A stretch of 32,223 nucleotides of DNA from Pedosphaera sp. (GTDB lineage: Bacteria; Verrucomicrobiota; Verrucomicrobiia; Limisphaerales; UBA1096): positions 1-32,223 of the forward strand of contig JAKUOU010000041.1 in the NCBI GenBank assembly GCA_022451065.1, in the 5' to 3' direction. Position numbers and translations under genes: made by a program. Shown one piece after another: positions 9,601 through 16,506 of the stretch; position 1 is the stretch's first letter, and each line of letters begins with the position of its first letter. The notes under the pieces were generated by a model, which had not been told where the DNA came from, made no database searches, and saw only the letters and a list, made by a program, of their open reading frames with translations.

Positions 9601-9896
9601 GTGGTCTCGAGCAGCTGGAAAAAACGGTGTTCGCGCCCTGACGGCTCGCTGAAACCAAGCGACGTCTCCGTCATGGCCGCTACCGGGAACCAGTTGGCCA
9701 AGTCGTCGGAAAACATGAGCGCCCCGACCTGTCCCTGGTCAACGCCGCTGGCCGTGATGGTCGCCTCACCGGGAGCTTGGCCAAGTGTCACGCTCAACTC
9801 GGACGCCCCGGGTAAGACGCAACCGACCGCGAAAAACAACCCACTCAACCAAGATGTGTAGAGCTTAAAACCTCGAAAACAAGTGGACCCCCTCAT
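6639..9896 (-). CDS. Exported PEP-synthase/glucan-dikinase-like protein with permuted domains
   Basis: 1085 residues from the ATG at 9896. An in-frame TTG at 9935, 11 bases after tsaD, would add 13 residues; numbering below is from the ATG. Residues 1-31 look like a signal peptide (basic start, then LSGLFFAVGCVLPGAS). Residues about 35-97 carry a beta module with DLANWFPV and RFFQLL. A phosphohistidine-like segment follows, with STPNSHVAILAKNFGIP (likely His346), resembling the PEP-utiliser mobile domain. Residues about 440-778 then match the ATP-grasp PPDK_N domain: GGKAAKFSLL, IRFRSSTNIEDSRHFTGAG, and a final EYKKVDPDWIVVKQVRE. The histidine domain precedes the ATP-grasp domain, opposite to PEP synthase and as in glucan water dikinases. 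The last 300 residues are unrecognised. It follows tsaD closely. Substrate and activity are unknown; ATP supply outside the cytoplasm would be a puzzle. Confidence 0.8.
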   Translation of the reverse strand: MRGSTCFRGFKLYTSWLSGLFFAVGCVLPGASELSVTLGQAPGEATITASGVDQGQVGALMFSDDLANWFPVAAMTETSLGFSEPSGREHRFFQLLETTPPTFSASANWKTKISLPSDKFLVEFKAADGGAWVPPGTKVPKETQWVKFTVLMDDLATVYFQDGNKLKFHYDFGTDHVPEFDDMTHMEFDGATLYHADRRAVIGAVLFSEKNSEYAIQLVGQDRLPAAMVSFFWYLVDGAIEKPGELTGLYMPTYEQADGSGVVAEYLAQRNVPVVSAQRWETGSDAIYSIGWAMGQLVFIKGEKITEAFRNGDLTSDDILLTDHVPAEIPRVAGIVAMNPSTPNSHVAILAKNFGIPFYYEGTAATREQLLSLAGREVMLRTSAGWGINSSESGSATLVALEDDLPESFRQAVADYKAPPELEFESKDKADTYTLAMNQIKPNDSELVGGKAAKFSLLRKLIPKNSPDPAIAITFDLWDEFMEQRLANDKSMIQEIDARLAKAHQSGLQSDLADALKTVRDLIRDGEFVESQRQAIIAALSPFDRAKKIRFRSSTNIEDSRHFTGAGLYDSYSGCLLDDLDDDTDGPCGCDSSKSGERGVFRAIKRVYASFYNHNAYLERRRFGVDEDDVGMAILVHHSFPDEIELANGVAVGDYNSYSAGSFNMRTDLSTQVGATSVANPDSAAVPEEVNISFYKSSSGSTGRTLNFNKRSSLLQVGRDHVMDWKSAYETLHKLFEKIAPGFSRYAIDRKKYTLDFEYKKVDPDWIVVKQVRELPQPKELTDPTPILAGGRATLRLFQGETGGGGVFAYHRLKSIWNIDAASRVLETTGQKSSLINAADWTRVVDGETLVVEDGIAGWPKHRFSTGKRGNETVLVDQWQESRDGKTTRYKMSVAIPRWLPDRNSPAVFLGELPVYLEANYSKPLKNLSIDWQTGKPTYKSVKTEEIQLSAFDPNETISPDDLPQDRLLEGKDGKKIEIEFFWPPHPTGPTAGYTAPLKAWKQTTITGLLDDPLVLKGWFSQTYAPGHHNFWEEFIFEPSMEEGISEELLAEMEEADVKQIYLFIERWRSANAMIIGFDGEARVF

Positions 9897-9946
9897 AGCG
9901 AGGTGAAAACTAACTCTACCGAAAAAACCAGACAACCGATTAATTT

Positions 9947-10978
9947 TTAGGCTTCCGTCAGTTTCCAGCCGGGGGCGATCTCGGCATCGAGTGGAGTCAT
10001 CTCGCCGCTCCTGGCCAGGCGTAGATGGGCGACCATGCCGACCATCGCAGCGTTGTCAGTGCAGAGCGTTGGATTGGCCAGGCGCAACGCAAAGCCCTCC
10101 GCAGCGCAAGCCTCGTTCAATGCCGCTCGCAGGCCGCTGTTGCATGTCACACCGCCCGAGGCAGTGACGCATTTCGCATCGAGCTTTTTCGCCGCGCGGA
10201 TTGTCTTGGCCACGAGCACCTCGACAATCGCCGCCTGAACGCCGGCACACAGGTCGCGCAGCCGCTGGCCATCCTCAAGCACGCCGGGGTTGTCGCGGAT
10301 GAAATAGCGCACTGAGGTCTTGAGACCGCTGAAGCTGAAATCATGTGACTCGTCGCGCATCATTGGTCGAGGGAAATTGTGTGCTCTGCCCTCACCCTCC
10401 CTGGCCAGGCGGTCCAGCTCCGGTCCGCCGGGATAAGGCAGGCCAATGAGTTTAGCCACCTTGTCGAAGCACTCGCCGGCGGCGTCGTCCACCGTGCCGC
10501 CTAGGACGCGATGCTCGAGCGGCGCGGCGACGTGGACGAGCATGGTGTGGCCTCCACTGACTATGAGTGACAGGTTCGGTTGAAACTCATCGAGCGCCAG
10601 CGACAACGGCTCGCCTCCTATCCACGGCGAGTAAAGGTGAGCCTCGTGGTGGTGAATGCCGACAAAAGGCTTGGACAAGGCGAAGGCCAAACCTTGCGAC
10701 GCCCGCAAGCCAACCAGCAGCGCCCCCGGCAAACCGGGCCCGCGAGTCGCTGCAACGGCATCGAGTTTGTCAGGCGCGACGCCCGCTTGGCGAAGCGCTT
10801 GACTGGCGACCGGCATCAGATTGCGCAGGTGCTCGCGTGAAGCGAGCTCCGGCACAACGCCGCCATACTCCTGATGAATGTTTATTTGGGAGGAAACTGT
10901 GTTGGCCAAAACACAGCCGTCTCGCAGCAGGGCAACGCTGGTTTCGTCACAGGACGTCTCGATGGCCAACAGCAGCAT
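9947..10978 (-). CDS. tsaD: tRNA N6-adenosine threonylcarbamoyltransferase TsaD
   Basis: 343 residues, full length for the Kae1/TsaD/YgjD family. TsaD transfers the threonylcarbamoyl group to A37 of ANN-decoding tRNAs in the cytoplasm, working with TsaB and TsaE. The N-terminal ASKHA signature LLLAIETSCDETSVAL is present. The metal-binding motif HHHEAHLYSPW has the H-x3-H pair at about residues 110 and 114. The C-terminal LCTDNAAMVG supplies the conserved Asp. The gene starts 36 bases after the ctpA stop, in a spacer that contains one palindrome copy, and ends just before the dikinase-like gene, so the three are probably co-transcribed. Confidence 0.97.
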   Translation of the reverse strand: MLLLAIETSCDETSVALLRDGCVLANTVSSQINIHQEYGGVVPELASREHLRNLMPVASQALRQAGVAPDKLDAVAATRGPGLPGALLVGLRASQGLAFALSKPFVGIHHHEAHLYSPWIGGEPLSLALDEFQPNLSLIVSGGHTMLVHVAAPLEHRVLGGTVDDAAGECFDKVAKLIGLPYPGGPELDRLAREGEGRAHNFPRPMMRDESHDFSFSGLKTSVRYFIRDNPGVLEDGQRLRDLCAGVQAAIVEVLVAKTIRAAKKLDAKCVTASGGVTCNSGLRAALNEACAAEGFALRLANPTLCTDNAAMVGMVAHLRLARSGEMTPLDAEIAPGWKLTEA

Positions 10979-10994
10979 GGGAGGGAAACAGCTT

Positions 10995-11008
10995 CGCTTG
11001 GCCAGGCG
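10995..11008. repeat. Iterated palindrome copy in the ctpA-tsaD spacer
   Basis: CGCTTGGCCAGGCG is a 14-base near-palindrome with one mismatched pair, around the TGGCCA core. It is a non-coding member of the dispersed TTGGCCAA family and lies between the ctpA stop and the tsaD start. Confidence 0.7.
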
Positions 11009-11014
11009 CCGAAA

Positions 11015-12496
11015 TCACTCCGGCTTATCGGCCGGTTTGTTATCGTCCTTGGCCTCGGACTTCGGCTTGGATTCTTTTTTCGGCTCTTCCTTAGTCTCCG
11101 GTTTCTCAACCGGTTTTTCCTTTTTTTCCGGCTTGGAATCAGCCTCTTTCTTTTGCGGCTCCTGTTCCTTTTCTTTTTCCTCCGGTTTTCCCTCTTCCGG
11201 CTTGGTCTTGGCTTGCAGTTGCTTTTTGCCGACGAGCAGTTCCATCGCCTTGGCCAACTGTGGATCGACGAATTTCTCAACATCCTCGCGTCGATTGTCC
11301 GGCACCATCTTAAGGCCGCCTGGCGTGCGCCGGAGGAAGAGCAGTTCCTCGTCCTCCCGGCTGAATTTAACCTCGTGATGCGGCTCGATCCCCTTGCCGT
11401 GAATAACCTGGTGGCTCGGGGTGTAATACTTGGCCGTGGTCAGGCGCAGCGCGGCACCCTGCTGACCATTGATCGGCAGAATCTTCTGCACCGAACCCTT
11501 GCCAAAGGTTTTTTCGCCGACGATCTTGGCACGATCGTTATCCCTGAGGCAGCCAGCGACAATCTCCGAGGCACTAGCGCTGAATCGGTTCACCAGTACC
11601 ACCAGCGGCAGCTCGGGCCGGGCGTTCCGGCCAGACGCCTCATGCTTGGCGTTCTCTCGGCGTCCCTCGGTGGTGACGATTGGCTCTCCCTTGGCGAGGA
11701 ACTTTTCGCAAACCTTGATCGCCTGGTCGAGCAGACCGCCTGGGTTGTGGCGCAGATCAAGCACGAGGCCCTTCATGTCCTCCAGTTCAAGCTTGCGTAG
11801 GGCCTCCTCGAGATCACGCGCGGTTGCCTCACCAAACTGGGTCAGGCGCACATAGCCAATCTTGTTTTCGTCAACGGTGAACTTGCGCTGGTTGTCGATG
11901 TCCTTAACGGTGGCAACCTTAATCAGCGCCCGCTTGAGGGTGACCTCAATGTCCTTCCGGGTGGACGGCCGGAAGAGTGTCATTGTGACTTTCGAACCCG
12001 GCTTGCCCCTGAGCTTGTCCATCGCCTCCGGCATGGAAATGTTGCGGGCGTTTTTGCCCTCGATCTTCACGATGCGGTCGCCCGACATGACGCCCGCCTC
12101 ATAGGCCGGCGTGTCCTCCATCGGCGCCAACACTGTGAGGTAGCTATCCTGAATGTTGATGTGCACGCCGACACCGCCGAACCGCCCCTCGGTATCGTCC
12201 ATCAGATGCGTGTACCGGGTGGGCGGCATGAATTCGCTGTGCGGGTCGAGCATGCCGATCATGCCCCGCAACGCGCCGTGCACAAGATCCTCGTAGGTCA
12301 ACTCGCCACCATCGACGTAGTCGCGCCGGACGCGCTCGAGCACGTTGACAAACAGGTCGAGATTGGCATGGGGATCGTTGACGGTTGAGTTGGCGTCGGA
12401 CTCGGAATAAACCTTGGCCCCTATCGCCAGGTTCAATAACAACACCCCGAGCACCACGCCATGGAGAATTCTTCTTCCAGCCTTGGTCTGTAGCAT
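11015..12496 (-). CDS. ctpA: C-terminal processing protease, S41 family, with charged tail
   Basis: 493 residues from the ATG at 12496. This start leaves a 46-base spacer after the upstream gene and begins directly with a basic tip and membrane anchor (residues 8-27). Order: anchor; helical N-terminal region with LVHGALRGMIGMLDPHSEFM; PDZ domain about 100-185 containing FGGVGVHI and GVMSGDRIVKIEG; S41 peptidase core. FSASASEI gives the nucleophile Ser308 and TFGKGSVQ the general base Lys333, spaced as in E. coli Prc. Residues from about 424 form a lysine/glutamate/proline-rich low-complexity tail. The family cleaves exposed C-termini of periplasmic proteins. Its position behind a polysaccharide cassette may be incidental, or it may act on envelope proteins. 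Confidence 0.95.
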   Translation of the reverse strand: MLQTKAGRRILHGVVLGVLLLNLAIGAKVYSESDANSTVNDPHANLDLFVNVLERVRRDYVDGGELTYEDLVHGALRGMIGMLDPHSEFMPPTRYTHLMDDTEGRFGGVGVHINIQDSYLTVLAPMEDTPAYEAGVMSGDRIVKIEGKNARNISMPEAMDKLRGKPGSKVTMTLFRPSTRKDIEVTLKRALIKVATVKDIDNQRKFTVDENKIGYVRLTQFGEATARDLEEALRKLELEDMKGLVLDLRHNPGGLLDQAIKVCEKFLAKGEPIVTTEGRRENAKHEASGRNARPELPLVVLVNRFSASASEIVAGCLRDNDRAKIVGEKTFGKGSVQKILPINGQQGAALRLTTAKYYTPSHQVIHGKGIEPHHEVKFSREDEELLFLRRTPGGLKMVPDNRREDVEKFVDPQLAKAMELLVGKKQLQAKTKPEEGKPEEKEKEQEPQKKEADSKPEKKEKPVEKPETKEEPKKESKPKSEAKDDNKPADKPE

Positions 12497-12527
12497 CGCC
12501 CGGCGACCATACGCCCATCCGGCCCGA

Positions 12528-12536
12528 TTGGCCAAG
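12528..12536. repeat. Iterated palindrome copy in the spacer before ctpA
   Basis: TTGGCCAAG lies between the stop of the adenylate-forming enzyme gene and the ctpA ATG. It is a non-coding member of the dispersed palindrome family. Confidence 0.65.
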
Positions 12537-12542
12537 CGGGAA

Positions 12543-13931
12543 TCAGAGCCGACTGATGAGCCAAGTCTGCTTGCCGCGTGGCGTCTTTTCAACCTCCTCA
12601 ACCTCTCGTAACACCAGTCGAAAATCGTCGCCGAGCTTCCGTAAAATGGCACTTTCAACTTGAGCCAGGCCCGATGAGTGAAATCCCGGGGATGGGATGT
12701 AGCGAAATTCAGCCACTCCCGGTTCGGATTGGAAAAATTGCACGGCATACAGCCCGTCGAAGATCGCGTCGTGCATGTTGAAGGCGGTCAGCGAGATGCG
12801 TCGCCCCGTGCCAGTGACCAGAAATTCCTGTCCGCGCCCGGCAATCTCTTCGACTGCGGGCCAGGCAAATTCCCGCCTCGCCTCCGGCTTGGCCAGGCGT
12901 ACGAAGTCGCCAGTGCGGTAGCGCACCAACGGCATTGCCATGTTGTGAAATGTGGTGCCGATGACTTCCTGCAACCCGTCAGCATCCGGCTCGCCAAACT
13001 CAACGAAACCGTAGTGCGGCCAGAAATAAAACAGCTCCGACTGCGCGCCCTCAGACGCGAGGACAACGCGTTCGGCGTGTCCGTACCATCGATGCACGCG
13101 GCATTGGAACACGCCCTCGAGGAGACGTTTTTGCGAGAGAGTCAACTGCTCCGAGCCACACAACATGCTCTGGAGCGGCGTGCGCCAGCGCTGGTCGTGC
13201 CGCTGCAAAAAGTCCGCCAACTGCAACGCCGCAGATGGGTAGATGTTTAAAAAGTCCGGCTGAAATTTTTCCAGCGCCTCAAGGTATTCCGGAATACGCT
13301 CGTCGGTGAGGTGGTATGACGAGAGCATCAGCCAGTCGCGGGTGGCGTCGTGCGCAATGATGTCGCCCGTAGCCCGCGAGTCGGTGACGTGACCTCGGAT
13401 CAACGCTAGACGCGCCTTGTCAAAATACCCGGCGCGCCGCCAGTTGGCCTCGAGGAATGCCTGCTCCTTCGGCCGGCTGACCCCCTTCTGCAAATGGAAC
13501 CCAACCGGTACACCGGTCGACCCGCCAGTGGTGATGTAAAGTTTCTGAGAGTCGGAAATGCCGGTTGATGTCAGTTCGTCAAACTGTTGCTGGATATCCG
13601 GCTTGGTTAGAAACGGACAGCCGGTGAAATCGTCGAGCGACATCATTGCATCCGGACGAAAACCGGCTTTCGCAAAAGAACGGCTGTAAAACGGACAGTA
13701 GCTCGCGGCGTTGACGAGTGTACGGCGCAACTCGCGCAACTGGTACTCGCGGATGTCCTGTTCGCTCCAGTTCGGCGCATCGTCGGCGAGCTCGCGGAAC
13801 TCGCCGTATGCCTTACCGTAGCGAATGCGACGTGGAAGCCGTCGGTACGCCGCGCCGACGAAATTGCGCACCCCCTGCGGCAGCCGGTCGTACAACGAGA
13901 GCAACGGATAAAGATTGTCCTCGAGACTCAT
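12543..13931 (-). CDS. PaaK/CapK-like adenylate-forming enzyme
   Basis: 462 residues from the ATG at 13931, chosen because it overlaps the upstream stop as ATGA; the longer frame would run into the DUF362 gene. The AMP-binding loop LYITTGGSTGVPVGF lies at 131-145. GYVEFGEP-like (GFVEFGEPDADG) and later RYRTGDF segments match the phenylacetate-CoA ligase/CapK superfamily. These enzymes activate carboxylates as acyl-adenylates, and CapK-like members are common in capsule clusters with undefined chemistry. As the fifth gene of a coupled polysaccharide cassette it may activate an acyl or amino-acid decoration of the sugar polymer; that role is inference. Confidence 0.82.
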   Translation of the reverse strand: MSLEDNLYPLLSLYDRLPQGVRNFVGAAYRRLPRRIRYGKAYGEFRELADDAPNWSEQDIREYQLRELRRTLVNAASYCPFYSRSFAKAGFRPDAMMSLDDFTGCPFLTKPDIQQQFDELTSTGISDSQKLYITTGGSTGVPVGFHLQKGVSRPKEQAFLEANWRRAGYFDKARLALIRGHVTDSRATGDIIAHDATRDWLMLSSYHLTDERIPEYLEALEKFQPDFLNIYPSAALQLADFLQRHDQRWRTPLQSMLCGSEQLTLSQKRLLEGVFQCRVHRWYGHAERVVLASEGAQSELFYFWPHYGFVEFGEPDADGLQEVIGTTFHNMAMPLVRYRTGDFVRLAKPEARREFAWPAVEEIAGRGQEFLVTGTGRRISLTAFNMHDAIFDGLYAVQFFQSEPGVAEFRYIPSPGFHSSGLAQVESAILRKLGDDFRLVLREVEEVEKTPRGKQTWLISRL

Positions 13932-15325
13932 CGCTTGGCTTGGTTTCCCGGCTCTAGCTCGATTGCACCGACCCAGCCGAAGTGCGGCTTGAACGCAAAT
14001 CGATCGCCCGCTTGGCCAAGTGGCCCATCCCACTCCGACTTGTTCGAGGCGATGCTTATGTCGCTTGACCGAAATGGGATAAAGTTGCGCTTCTGAATCT
14101 CAAAACTGTTCTTCAGCAACCGCAGCTTTTGCCAGTCGAAACCCATGAGCGTCGCGGCTGCCATGTCCACCGCGGCCGGATGGATGCCGGCAAGGATGAC
14201 GCCGCAAGGCTTCGCATCGGGCGACATGGGGCCGTTGCCCTCGCCCCCGATGATACCATCAACCACCGCCAGATAGCGCAACGGCTTTTGGCGCGGCTGC
14301 CCGGCGCCGTCGAAATCGTACAGACACTTGTTGAGGTCCAGCACCATGCGCCAGCAGGTATCGTTGCCGTGCCAGTTGCCGGAGCGGACGACCTTCTGCG
14401 TGTCGCCGAAAAACAGGCGACCCAGCTTTTTCACCGGCACGAATAGGCGAGAGAGCAGCGGCCGACCGTTGACAATGCGCTTGGCCCGGCCCATCCACGA
14501 ATGCTCGAGCTTGGCTTTCGCAGTCGAGGCAGGGAACTGATCGCCGCCCTGGTCGGGTGTGCCCTCGGTGTGGTGCGGCAGCCAGTTTTTGTTGGCATTA
14601 ATACCGACGAGGTTTTTCAGCGCACAGGTCACACCGACTTTTTTGTGGGACTTGAGCTTCGGCAGATTGATGAGCACGTCGGCATCCATCGGCGTGCGGC
14701 ACAGCATGTACTCATGGCGCCCGCCGGAGTGGCGCTCATTTGTCTCGGCCATGTTGAAAGAAGCGCCGAACAAACGGCCGTCGCCGTGGAATCCGACGAA
14801 CTCACTGGCGTCGTTCAGCCCGACGAATGTTTCACCCGCCGGATCACCGGGGAGCTGCGTTTTTGAAACGGTGACACCGTCCACCGCATGCCACTCCTCC
14901 GGGCGCAGATCGAGCAACTCGATCGTCGTGCCGGGGAAGTCACGGCGGCAGCGCTCGACCATTTCGTCGAGACCGCAGTATTGGTTAAGCGCGGCAAACG
15001 ACGAGTCAGTTTGCGGCGCGTCACAAATCGTGATCGAGCCGCTCCCCGCCAGCTGCGTGCCGGCCCAGCGGATGACCGCCTCGATGACGGCTGGGTGAGT
15101 AACAACGTGCTCCCACTGGCCGGGGCCGGGATGACGCTCGTCGTGTTCCTTGACCCAGTTCGGCTTCAGCACGACACGGTCGTGTGGGCGGACATAATCA
15201 TCCGGCAGGCCAAGTGCGTCCAGCGCCTCGCCAACAAGCGAGTCAATGGCGGCGGGATCGTCATAGTGGTCGACCCCACGAAAGGCCGAGACGCGCGCGG
15301 GATCCAGTTGTCCGTCTGTATTCAC
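13928..15325 (-). CDS. DUF362 domain protein
   Basis: 465 residues starting at a GTG (15325) that overlaps the upstream glycosyltransferase stop as GTGA. The pattern VVLKPNWVKE near residue 50, followed by ITICDAPQTDSS, DVLINLPKLKSHKKVGVT and CALKNLVGIN, is characteristic of DUF362 (PF04015). A C-terminal GEGNGPMSPDAKP and AVDMAAATLMGFD are also typical. No ferredoxin-type cysteine cluster is present, unlike DUF362 proteins fused to 4Fe-4S domains. The family has no established general function. Its place between glycosyltransferases and the PaaK-like enzyme, with four-base overlaps on both sides, suggests a dedicated role in making or modifying the polysaccharide. Confidence 0.85.
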   Translation of the reverse strand: MNTDGQLDPARVSAFRGVDHYDDPAAIDSLVGEALDALGLPDDYVRPHDRVVLKPNWVKEHDERHPGPGQWEHVVTHPAVIEAVIRWAGTQLAGSGSITICDAPQTDSSFAALNQYCGLDEMVERCRRDFPGTTIELLDLRPEEWHAVDGVTVSKTQLPGDPAGETFVGLNDASEFVGFHGDGRLFGASFNMAETNERHSGGRHEYMLCRTPMDADVLINLPKLKSHKKVGVTCALKNLVGINANKNWLPHHTEGTPDQGGDQFPASTAKAKLEHSWMGRAKRIVNGRPLLSRLFVPVKKLGRLFFGDTQKVVRSGNWHGNDTCWRMVLDLNKCLYDFDGAGQPRQKPLRYLAVVDGIIGGEGNGPMSPDAKPCGVILAGIHPAAVDMAAATLMGFDWQKLRLLKNSFEIQKRNFIPFRSSDISIASNKSEWDGPLGQAGDRFAFKPHFGWVGAIELEPGNQAKR

Positions 15326-16506
15326 TCGTTTTCCAGCGCCAACAGTGCGGCACGGATTTTTTCACCGAACGCCCGACGCGTAAAGTGCCGCAGAAACTGA
15401 TCGCGCAGGCCAGCCTCGTCGATGCGGCCGAGAAAGCCGTCGAGCCGGTCGGCGATTTGGCCGGGTGATTTTGTGTCCACGAGCCCTTCGTAGCCGGCGG
15501 GAAAGAGTTCCGGCAGAATCCGCCAACGGGTCACCACGATCGGCAGGCCGTGCGCCATCGCCTCGATAAGGCTGACCGGGTGCGCCTCGAACTCATAGTA
15601 CGACGCCAGCACGAACGCGTCGGCTTGGGCTAAGAGCTCACTCTTTTTAGATTCATCGGCGAAGCCGTGGTAAACAACGAGCGGCCCATGGTCGTCGTTC
15701 AAGTCGGCTTGGCCAAGTCGCTCTTCAAATTCAGTCTCTTCCCCGGCGAGATAAAATCTGCCGGCAACGTCGAGTTGCACGCGCGCAGACAGGTGCCTGG
15801 CCTGCAGGCGGCCGTTCAACTCGGCAACAGCATCAACGGCATCGAACAACCCTTTATCGCGGTAGCAAAGACTGAGGTATAGCACGTGAAACGTCACCAG
15901 TGGCCCGCCTCCTGAAAGAGCTTGGCCAAGCGCTTTGGCGCGGGCCTGCTGAACAGATTGCAGCTTATCGGCATAGTCAGGGCAGGGGTCGGACGCACAG
16001 TTCGGCACGGTAACGATCTTGAGTGGCGAGAGCTTGGCAGCATCCTCATGATAGTAATCGCCCAGCACGATGCTCAGCGCTGGTCGGCCCAGCAGCAGCC
16101 GCGACACCCATCGCTCCCAGGCGTACGCCCCGGTCTGGAGCCAGTCACCGACACCAGCCGCCTGGTAGTGATAAATGATCCGCAGAAAAAACGGGCGGCA
16201 CAGCAGCATCACGATCCAGTCCCGGTAAACGGCGTTGCGCAGGCCGGGTGCTGGGACGTAGTAGAAATGGTTCACGCCGTGGCGTAACCGCAGCCAAACG
16301 GCCTTGAGGCAGTAGCCAAGGAGCAGGCCAAGTTTGCGCAGGCTTGCGGAAGCGATGTCATCGACTTCTTTCGAGAGGCGGCTGTTGACGTGAAAGATCT
16401 CGATCGATTGGTCGTCACCACTGCGCAGCTCGTCGAGCAGCTGCTGCACCATGAAACTTTGGCCATGGAACGGCGGCGGGACATGTGCAAAGACGAGCAG
16501 TTTCAT
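15322..16506 (-). CDS. Glycosyltransferase, GT4-like
   Basis: 394 residues from the ATG at 16506, which overlaps the upstream gene stop as ATGA; the start MKLLVFAHVPPPFHGQ is a standard GT-B first strand and glycine loop. The C-terminal half has the GT4 nucleotide-sugar site: DAFVLASYYEFEAHPVSLIE contains the E-x7-E pattern, followed by AMAHGLPIVVT. It is expected to transfer a sugar from a nucleotide donor to a lipid-linked acceptor at the cytoplasmic membrane face. Two palindrome copies lie inside, both read as Leu-Gly-Gln (RLGQAD, ALGQAL). Donor and linkage are unknown. Confidence 0.9.
   Translation of the reverse strand: MKLLVFAHVPPPFHGQSFMVQQLLDELRSGDDQSIEIFHVNSRLSKEVDDIASASLRKLGLLLGYCLKAVWLRLRHGVNHFYYVPAPGLRNAVYRDWIVMLLCRPFFLRIIYHYQAAGVGDWLQTGAYAWERWVSRLLLGRPALSIVLGDYYHEDAAKLSPLKIVTVPNCASDPCPDYADKLQSVQQARAKALGQALSGGGPLVTFHVLYLSLCYRDKGLFDAVDAVAELNGRLQARHLSARVQLDVAGRFYLAGEETEFEERLGQADLNDDHGPLVVYHGFADESKKSELLAQADAFVLASYYEFEAHPVSLIEAMAHGLPIVVTRWRILPELFPAGYEGLVDTKSPGQIADRLDGFLGRIDEAGLRDQFLRHFTRRAFGEKIRAALLALENE

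Noticed and set aside
10874-11800. 308-residue plus-strand open frame with a phenylalanine/leucine-rich stretch
   Set aside because: It is the reverse strand of the lysine/glutamate-rich CtpA tail, which makes long Leu/Phe runs by base composition and not a membrane protein.
12497-12748. 84-residue upstream extension of the CtpA frame
   Set aside because: It overlaps the end of the preceding gene and lacks features; the ATG at 12496 starts directly at the membrane anchor.
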